A DNA stretch of 64,000 nucleotides from Asterella californica (lineage: Eukaryota > Streptophyta > Marchantiopsida > Marchantiales > Aytoniaceae), in the NCBI GenBank assembly GCA_036924285.1, contig JAYKYS010000012.1:11966001-12030000 (forward strand), read 5' to 3'. The notes under the pieces are model-generated. The model saw only the letters and a program-made list of their open reading frames with translations, had not been told where the DNA came from and made no database searches. Shown piece after piece: positions 56,778-64,000 of this stretch. How positions within the stretch are numbered: the first letter of the stretch is position 1; each line of letters opens with the position of its first letter. The position numbers were made by a program, and so were the translations under genes.

Positions 56778-58652
56778 ATCTTCTTCTTCTACCGTGATGT
56801 GCTGTACCACTGCTAACTCGAGTTTAGAAGCTGATGCGGCTTCTGCAGGAGGCGTGGTCTCTGCAAATCTAACCATTTGTCGTGGATGTAAGGTCCGAGG
56901 ACAATTTTTTGTGAAATGACCTGCTTCCTTACAGTTTCCACACAAGGACACTTGCCCAATCTGTCTTCTCGGATGAGGACAGGTGGACCACCAGTGTCCT
57001 GTCTCTCCACAATTATTGCACGCTTCAGGAAGAGGGTTTAAAGGTCGTTGTGATGAAGAAGGTTGTCAGGGCGTCCTGGTCTATACATTACTAGCTCTAT
57101 CCCTAGGTACATAACGATTATATTGGGCGGGAGGTGTAGGAGTAAATGGTTGTATCGTTTCGATCCTATAGCAGGTTTCCCCATTAGGGTCGTGTAGATA
57201 TCCCTCATCGTCTTCTTCCCAGTCTGCCCAATTGACAGTTTGGTCCTGCGTACACTGATCTCTGGTGTGCCCGGAAGAGTTACAAAGGTTGCACCAAAGG
57301 TTTGGCCGAGAAGCCGTAGGTTGTTTCCGCTTGTCCTTCTGGTTCAGAAGATGAACTTTCAGGTCGGCAAACTGCTTCAGAACTTCATCGATCCAGAGAT
57401 CAGGTGCAGACTGAATGATCTGAGTCTGAGGCATCTTCTGCACAACTTCTTCCCTTGATCGTGTCTTCTCCTTCTTCTTCTTCTGTGTCTTCTTCTCTTG
57501 TTCAGATTCTGATTCTGAACTTTCGACCGTAGACTCTTCACAAGTAGAGGATGCTTCCGAATCACTGTTATCAGTTTCAGTGGACTTGGACTTCCTCTTG
57601 GACTTCCTAGAAGACTTCTTCGACTTCTTGGACTTCTTCGAGGTCTTCCCTCTGTCTTTCGTCATATTCCGAGTGATGCTCGAGATTTCATACTGATGGG
57701 CATGCTTATGTACTTCTACTAAATCATCACCTCCTCCTTCTGCAGTACAACTCCATATCCTGAGACAATCCTCCCCAGTACCAGTCCACGGCTTGCTGGG
57801 CACAATAACCGAATCTTCGTTGGTTCTGAGAGATGTGATCCAGGAGGTCTTCAAACCTCTCGGTATAATCCCCACAGTGTCTCTTTCTTCTTCCGTTCGA
57901 GCCTCTGAAGTTCTATGAGGGTCATCCGATCATAGCCCACTCCTCTGAACCTTTTCAGAAAAGCTGCCTTCAGAGTAGCCCAAGCGGCCATTACTAACTC
58001 ATCATCCAACATTTTACTCATCCATTTCCTTCCCTTCCCTATGATCAAACTGGAAAATACACGGAGTCTGTCGACATCCGAGTCTTCCTTGTTGCAGCGA
58101 GAGATGGTCTCGAACATCGTGATGAAGTCGTCCGCGTCAGCATCATCGTCGTACGGATGGTACTTCTGCCGAGTGTGGGAAGCCATGTCGATTGTCGGCT
58201 GGTGCGACTGTCAACTTCTTTCTCCCTCAGGCCCAGGTGGTGGAGATGGTCTTCTCGAAGATCCAGGTCTTTCTGAATCACGAAGGTCGTCTTCTGAGTC
58301 AGAGCTACTGTCGCTGTCGCCTTCTGAGACGTCTGGAACGATCTCCTCTAGCCTTTCTTCACCTTGAGAAGCCTCTTCCGTACTTGGGAAGATGTCTTCC
58401 AAGTAACCAGTACCAAAATCTTCTTTATACACGTGACCCACCCGGTTGGCTTCTGTCTTCTCCAAAGATTATGCTCGAGATGGAAGGTTCTTCCAACTCT
58501 ACTGATCGGATCTTTCTGAGCTCTTCTTCTTTCCTTTGGTGTCTCAGGAATATCCGCTGCTCTCTAGAAGCGGTTCGCTGGGGTGAATGTATCCACTCAG
58601 GATCTTTACTCGTGCGTCTTCTGCTTCTTCCTCTAGTCGGAGGCATCCACAA
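56778..58652 (-). pseudogene. Family B gag (capsid, basic linker, three zinc knuckles)
   Basis: Minus-strand gag with frame breaks. The leader region 58652-58211 is charged (for example SEGDSDSSSDSEDDLRDSER), and an in-frame stop separates it from 58186, where YHPYDDDADADDFITMFETI and AWATLKAAFLKRFRGVGYDR give the capsid signature. After a shift near 57870, a Lys/Ser-rich stretch follows (TSKKSKKSKKSSRKSKRKSK). Three CCHC knuckles come next: CNLCNSSGHTRDQC, CNNCGETGHWWSTC and CGNCKEAGHFTKNC, with a break between the first and second (57080-57070). The frame then reads into the 7-mer, and its continuation lies at 32432. Confidence 0.83.
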
Positions 58653-58990
58653 GAGTGCTGAGAAGAGATGTCCCTCTTCTTCTAATACTAGATCCGGTAG
58701 ACCGAATGACTGAACAACCGATCACAGGTTCGGAACGTCTTCTTCTCCTGCTTCTTGTTGTACTCAATGCAATCTTCCAAGATCGAGTCTTCCAAGAAAC
58801 TCTTGGAAGCGGAGAAGCGACTTCTTCTAGTTCCCCTTGATGTATCTTATCAGCTTCTGGTTGCGGTTCCTGTCTTCTAGCAAGATAGAGTCCAACAACA
58901 CATTCAACTACAATCGAAGTTAGTTCGAAATGAAACTAACTATTGGCACACAGATCCAAGAAGCTTAGAACAAAAGTTACTAAGATGAAA

Positions 58991-59008
58991 TCCCCGGCAG
59001 CGGCGCCA
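58991..59008 (-). promoter_or_regulatory. Family B primer-binding site, tRNA-Asp-like
   Basis: The minus strand reads TGGCGCCGCTGCCGGGGA. From memory the plant tRNA-Asp primer site is TGGCGCCGTTGCCGGGGA, one base different. It sits 4 nt after the LTR end (CACCA), the expected place, and fixes the orientation of the B element as minus. Confidence 0.85.
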
Positions 59009-59012
59009 AAAA

Positions 59013-60222
59013 TGGTGCTCACTATATGTAGTGTTGTAGGATTACTCCTTTTGCCCGTTTAGTATACAAGATATCATTCCCACAGAGGATTTGCACAAGT
59101 AACGCTGCTCTAAGTTCTAAGATTTATTCAAACACACAAACACACAGGTTTTGTCTAGAAATCTCGTCTTCTCACAAAACCACGCGTCTTCCAGACTCGC
59201 CAAAAGGTACTCTGGACCTAAACAAACAACTACTAACTAAAATATCACACAACTATTCACAGAGAAGCTCGAGAAGACGCTTCCTGCTTCCAGGTCACTT
59301 CTTCCGGTCTTCTCATTATCATCTTCCCGAAGCAATTCTCGGCTTCTGGGGGTTCAACTCGGCTTCTCACACCTCCAGAAGACTGCTCCTGCTTCGCAGA
59401 ATTCGACTAGCACGGCTGTTACACCTTACTCTCTCCCACATTCCAACGGTTTAGATGAATCACAGGGTGTATGCCCCCTGTAGCCTTCCCAGGCTTCTGT
59501 CTACGGAAATGGTCTTCCTGCAGCACTACAACGACATTCACCTTCACGGAAGCTCAATAGAAGTCTCGGAAGCTCACTAGAAGAAGGTAAGAAGATGGGG
59601 AAGATGGAAGAAGAGGAGGAAGAAGAGAAAATCCAAACAAGAGAAAACAAGATGAAAAGGAGAAATTAAGATTCCGACAGGCTTCTAGTCCGGATCCTGA
59701 CTAACAAGCCATCTTTGCTTGTAATAGTTTGGGGAGGAAGACAACAAACGTGCGTACAGTTGCACCGTCTTCTACTTGAGGATGTCGTCTTTTGCTGTGG
59801 GAAGAAGGCTTCTTTCTTCTTTTCTCGCTACTCCGACTACTCTGTCTTCTGGGATCTCTTACCCATAAGACCGTCCGTACGTAGATCCGAAGTGCTCTAC
59901 TGGACGAACCAAGCTGCGAATCTGCACAACTGCTGACAGTCATCGTCACTCAAGAAGAACGCTTCCCATGCACAATCGGGAGTGAATCCAAGAAAACCCA
60001 CCACCTAGAAGACATGGACAAAGCTTCTGCACTCAAATCAGCAATCCATTCCCGGAGAAGAAGTCACATTGGCATTGGAAAGCTCACTCTCTCTACTTCC
60101 TGCTCCTACTCCTTGACACACCAGTCTAGCCAACAAGACTGCACGAGGATGCCGTTCTCTGTTCCTAAACTGTCCACTATTTCTATCTACATCTTCGAAC
60201 CACTGTTGGTAACGAGCATGCA
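59013..60222 (-). repeat. Family B LTR next to the primer site
   Basis: On the minus strand the LTR would start TGCATGCTCGTTACC at 60222, just after a purine-rich ACCGGAGGGG, and end GTGAGCACCA at 59013, 4 nt before the primer site. It is rich in GTCTTC/GAAGAC. Similarity to 61214-62411 (inverted) continues past 60222 to 60452, so sequence of another B 3' end lies upstream of this LTR. The LTR start is inferred from the TG and the purine tract. Confidence 0.7.
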
Positions 60223-60559
60223 GACCCCTCCGGTATAATCCCAGTCTATTCGTATGTCTCAAACATCAGGTGTAGTGTGTGTGAAGAACTAGATTTCTTA
60301 CTCTTCGATCCTAGTTATGCCATCTACCACGAGAAAACAGAAGATACGGTAACCAGAGAGAGATGGGCGCTGTCAGAAGGTTGCCACCCCACATGCAAGT
60401 CGTTCCTTTTTCCGGTTTAGCCCTCTACTTTGTTGTTCTTACGGTACCTATGCTGCCACATGGTGTCTTAACTAATTTTACACTGAAAACTGCCACCCTT
60501 AAGATAGCATGTTCGGTCCAACTAAGTTTGGAAATGTCAGTGTCGGTTGTGATTACTAT

Positions 60560-61119
60560 CTACTCTGATTGCTCGGAGGCAATCTCTTCCTGATCTGCTC
60601 CTACCGGAGCTCCTAACGCGGCTTCTGATAAGCTAGGAAGCCCTGCGAACACCTCGGGTAACACTGAGGTGGCTTCCTCCTCATCGTTCTTCACTGGCCC
60701 TGCTGTCGCTGCTGCTGCTTCTTCCTCGACTTCTGCTTCGGCTTCGGAAGACGGAAGCGTCTTCTGGGAAGCGGAGTCATCTTGTGCTTCCTCGCTCTTC
60801 TGGAGCATTAGTTCGGTACTAGGGACCATGGTGACCTCATAGGGGTCCGAGGAAGTCGCTTCCTCCACGCGAAATATCTGGGAAGACGGTTCTTCTTCTT
60901 GTCTTCCGGGGCTTCTTCTGGAGTCTTCTCGGCTTCCAACGCTGTCACTATCAAGTGCACAGCGAGGTCGAACTCCTCCTTCTCATAGGTAGCGTAGGAA
61001 CAACAAAGTAGAGGATTAAACCGGAAAAGGGAACGGCTTGCATGTGGGGTGGCAAGCTTCTGACAACGCCCATCTCTCCCTGGTGGTCGTATCCTCTGTT
61101 TTCTCGTGGTAGATGACAT
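60560..61119 (-). pseudogene. Antisense acidic ORF beside the B 3' LTR
   Basis: Two minus-strand frames, 61119-60808 (start MSSTTRKQRIRPPGRDGR, then TYEKEEFDLAVHLIVTALEA) and 60868-60560 (EEATSSDPYEVTMVPSTELM, then an Ala/Glu-rich tail), join by a one-base shift in an AAGAAGAAG run near 60890. The combined protein would be about 185 residues, acidic, and like no family I recognise. It runs opposite to the LTR in arm 2, between the expected pol end and 3' LTR, as antisense ORFs do in some plant gypsy elements such as Grande. The start region is also in arm 1 (about 60309), but there a stop follows after ten codons. Confidence 0.5.
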
Positions 61120-61213
61120 AAGTAGGATCGAAGAGTAAGAGATCTAGTTCTTCACACACACTACACTCGATGTTTGAGACATACGAATAGACATGGATTA
61201 TACCGGAGGGGTC

Positions 61214-62411
61214 TGCATGCTCGTTACCAGCAATGGTTCGAAGATGTAGATAGAGGTAGTGGACAGTTTAGGAACAGGGAACGGCATCCTCGTGCAGTCC
61301 TGTTGGCTAGACTGGTGTGTCGAGGAGTAGGAGCAGGAAGTAGAGAGAGTGAGCTTTCCAATGCCAATGTGACTTCTCTCTCCGGGAATGGATTGCTGAT
61401 TTGAGTGCAGAAGCTTTGTCCATGTCTTCTAGGTGGTGGGTTTTCTTGGATTCACTCCCGATTGTGCATGGGAAGCATTCTTCTTGAGTGGCGATGACTG
61501 TCAGCAGTTGTGCAGATTCGCAGCTTGGCTCGTCCAGTAGAGCACTTCGGATCTACGTACGGACGGTCTTATGGGTAAGAGATCCCAGAAGACAGAGTAG
61601 TCGGAGTAGCGAGAAAAGAAGAAAGAAGCCTTCTTCCCACAGCAAAAGACGACATCCTCAAGTAGAAGACGGTGCAACTGTACGCACGTTTGTTGTCTTC
61701 CTCCCCAAACTAGTACAAGCAAAGATGGCTTGTTAGTCAGGATCCGGACTAGAAGCCTGTCGGAATCTTAATTTCTCCTTTTCATCTTGTTTTCTCTTGT
61801 TTGGATTTTCTCTTCTTCCTCCTCTTCTTCCATCTTCCCCATCTTCTTACCTTCTTCTAGTGAGCTTCCGAGACTTCTATTGAGCTTCCGTGAAGGTGAA
61901 TGTCGTTGTAGTGTTGCAGGAAGACCATTTCCGTAGACAGAAGCCTGGGAAGGCTACAAGGGGCATACACCCTGTGATTCATCTAAATCGTTGGAATGTG
62001 AGAGAGAGTAAGATGTAACAGCCGTGCTAGTCGACTTCTGCGAAGCAGGAGCAGTCTTCTGGAGGTGTGAGAAGCCGAGTTGAACCCCCATAAGCCGAGA
62101 ATTGCTTCGGGAAGACGGTACTGAGAAGACCGGAAGAAGTGACCTGGAAGCAGGAAGCGTCTTCCCGAGCTTCTCTGTGAATAGTTGTGTGATATTTTAG
62201 TTAGTAGTAGTTTGTTTAGGTTCAGAGCACCTTTTGGCGAGTCTGGAATACGCGTGGTTTTGTGAGAAGATGAGATTTCTAGGCAAAACCCGTGTGTTTG
62301 TGTGTTTGAACAAATCTTAGAACTTAGAGCAGCGTTACTTTGTGCAAATCCTCTGTGAGAACGATATCTTGTATACTAAATGGACAAAAGGAGTAATCCT
62401 GCGACACTACA
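61214..62411 (+). repeat. Family B LTR, inverted copy in arm 2
   Basis: Plus-strand counterpart of 59013-60222, starting TGCATGCTCGTTACC after the purine-rich ACCGGAGGGG and matching to CACTACA at 62411. The last 14 bp seen in the other copy are absent and no primer site follows, so it would be the 3' LTR of a plus-strand B copy whose other parts are gone, truncated at its end. Confidence 0.7.
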
Positions 62412-63941
62412 TCACGTCAGTCCGTCCGAGACTCAAGATATGAAACTCTTAAAGTCATAACTGCTTGTAACTCCGTCGTCTTAGCTCTATTTGCGATGAT
62501 AAAAAGATCAAATTTGATTATCTCGACAAAGACTATCCAATGGTGCAGTCATAAACATGTTTGGAACAAGTTGACAAAATCTTATTCTAGAACCATAGTT
62601 TAATACCATAGCTGGTCCAGTATACGACTTCCACCTCTTCTAGACTTATGCATCCTCCAACATGCGCAAGAAAGATACAAGCAAGGAGTGGACCGACACC
62701 TCACACAACTTCATCACCCTCTCTCGTGTCAGTTGGTCAGTGCTTGGACACATACAGAGCAAGATACAAACCATAAGATATGAGTACACAATTGCGCTAC
62801 TAACAATACAAGCTGAAATATAAAACTGTTTACATATTAATAAACAATGACTTTAATTTAGTACACAATCCTTCATATGGAAAAGATTAGATTCTAAATT
62901 AAATAATTAAATATGCATCTCAACATGTTGTCGAACCAATGTTGAAGAACAAGACAAACATCATTTGTATGTTAAAATATAGCATCACGATTGGTAACAT
63001 CCTTTTGTTTTGTTCAGAAGAAAAAACGCTTTCTAACCTTCTTCTCTTCTAACCTAACTTCTAACCAGCCATAAAGGTTTATAAAGGCCTCGCTGCACAT
63101 AAAATTCATTGTCGCTCTTACGGTCTACGTGCTCCGCAGTCCATATTCTAGTCGTCTAAAATTATACTTTCCTTGCATACCTCAGAACGTGAATATTTTA
63201 TGAAAACTGGAGAACAAATGGTACCATAATTCCATTCCATACCTCATAACATGGATCTGGAGAACAAAAGATAGCACTACACATATTAGTCGATGAAAAC
63301 AACAATATTGTGTGCGAGACATTCCTCGTCCTACTATAAACATGATATACTTGAACCAATAGTTATATTTAATTAAATATATTTCAATTTATGTCCAAAC
63401 CTCTCCAGGAGGAAGGGTTTGGTAATAAATTAAAAGGTGTGCAAACCCCTCTTCCGAACTTGGAATAACCCACTATGCATGCCTCAACACATAAATATGC
63501 ACGACTGCTCACTTTTTGGTATGTATGTCATTTTTGAATATTAACATTTGTTTTCAATGTAGGTTCGTGACTAAACAGTGATATGTATATCAGTTTGTCA
63601 GGCGTAACAATTGGCATATTAAATTCCAATCATAAATCGAACCTAAATATCAATGGTTATCTAATATAAACCACTGATAAATACTAAAAGGGGAATAATG
63701 ATTAATAATAATAAAAATAATGAAATTGAAAACGAAACACTGTGGCTGTGTTCCTAGGAGATTGTTTTGATAGATGGTTTCCTTTCCCGCCACTTTCTAA
63801 TCTCCTCGTGCTGCTTCTTTCGTGAACGTTGAAAGGGAGGGGGCCGGGAGGAAAGCATTTGGTGCGATGGCGACACCGAAGAAAGCAAGGCGTTAATGAG
63901 AAAGCGTCGAGAGCTGGAGTGACTCCTCGATTCACTGAGTG
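62412..63941. other. AT-rich region, no gene supported
   Basis: No domain or RNA gene is seen. An inverted copy of the AT-rich hairpin motif (63393-63433, GTTTGGTAATAAATTAA) with its companion hairpin (63450-63467) is present. The last 250 bp are richer in G and C and could be a promoter or leader for the frame starting at 63942. Confidence 0.45.
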
Positions 63942-64000
63942 ATGGATGCATTCATTGATGGATCATCGTGTCGAGTACGGTCTGTTGAAAGCGGAGGAGC
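63942..64000 (+). CDS. Possible N-terminal exon of a gene running off the window
   Basis: An ATG at 63942 opens a frame (MDAFIDGSSCRVRSVESGG) still open at the window end. Upstream sequence is GC-richer than the surrounding repeats and holds a very short frame (ATGGCGACACCG..., 63867, ten codons) that would act as an upstream ORF. The product is unknown, and 19 codons are too few for more than a tentative call. Confidence 0.25.
   Translation, partial: MDAFIDGSSCRVRSVESGG

Larger units (their letters stand above)
59027..62411. repeat. Large inverted repeat, 1.43-kb arms around a 531-bp spacer
   Basis: Arm 1 (59027-60452) and arm 2 (60984-62411) are near-identical in inverted orientation, from TGTAGTGTTGTAGGATTACT at one outer end to the matching CACTACA at the other. 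Each arm holds a B LTR plus about 220 bp of the adjoining 3' internal region. Only arm 1 continues outward into a primer site and gag; arm 2 ends 14 bp short of the expected LTR end. Transcription through it would give a long double-stranded RNA hairpin. Confidence 0.9.

Noticed and set aside
59701..61736. Twin open frames of 82 codons in the two LTR arms
   Set aside because: They lie inside LTR sequence (59701-59949 and 61488-61736), are there only because the arms are copies, and resemble no protein.
59027..62411. DNA transposon with long terminal inverted repeats
   Set aside because: No matching target duplication or transposase was found, and one arm ends at a retroelement primer site, so inverted LTRs explain it better.

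Overview
The window looks like nuclear DNA of a land plant. It has an intron-containing gene for a plant-type cereblon, a GeBP/DUF573-type DNA-binding protein gene, and Ty3/gypsy retrotransposons, some with chromodomains. A bryophyte or other non-seed plant is my guess from the mix of retroelements, not something the sequence proves. Two host genes are well supported, both on the minus strand: an intronless GeBP-like gene (7380-8555) and a complete ten-exon cereblon homologue (13048-18701). A possible first exon runs off the right edge (63942-64000). I found no rRNA, tRNA or CRISPR array.

The rest is mostly nested LTR retrotransposons of four families, named here for convenience. Family A has a 1.28-kb LTR (TGTCG...CGACA). 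Family B has a 1.2-kb LTR and a tRNA-Asp-like primer site. Family C has a 0.9-kb LTR and is related to A. CV is a chromodomain-carrying chromovirus with a 1.05-1.1-kb LTR. Layout: part of an A LTR (1-679) sits inside a 5'-truncated CV copy (680-4045). Next come relics, tandem repeats and the two genes (4046-19280), then AT-rich repeats (19280-23177). C, minus strand, fills 23178-29041. The 5' half of A (29042-32431) runs into B protease/RT sequence (32432-42284), which is split by a long CV copy (33173-40721). A deleted CV copy (about 42285-44185), unexplained AT-rich DNA and a fourth CV copy (46565-49862) follow. The 5' end of C (50775-52583) leads to the 3' half of A on the minus strand (56770-52584), then B gag and LTR (60222-56771), and a 1.43-kb inverted repeat built on B LTRs (59027-62411).

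The main result is structural. The halves of A, B and C are scrambled, but one inversion of about 24.3 kb between two inverted copies of the 7-mer CTTGAGG (32425-32431 and 56771-56777) restores all three. Both reading frames continue across the repaired junctions. A becomes one element of about 7.6 kb with two nearly identical LTRs and a 4-bp ACGT target duplication, sitting inside the gag of C. The inversion is therefore younger than the A insertion.

The cereblon homologue keeps the LON domain, the CULT zinc site and the three pocket tryptophans. It differs from the human protein at two sensor-loop positions. I found no new defence or metabolic system. The most unusual items are the inversion, the LTR palindrome, an antisense acidic ORF beside a B LTR, a shared gag/pol frame offset in CV, and a dispersed AT-rich hairpin repeat.
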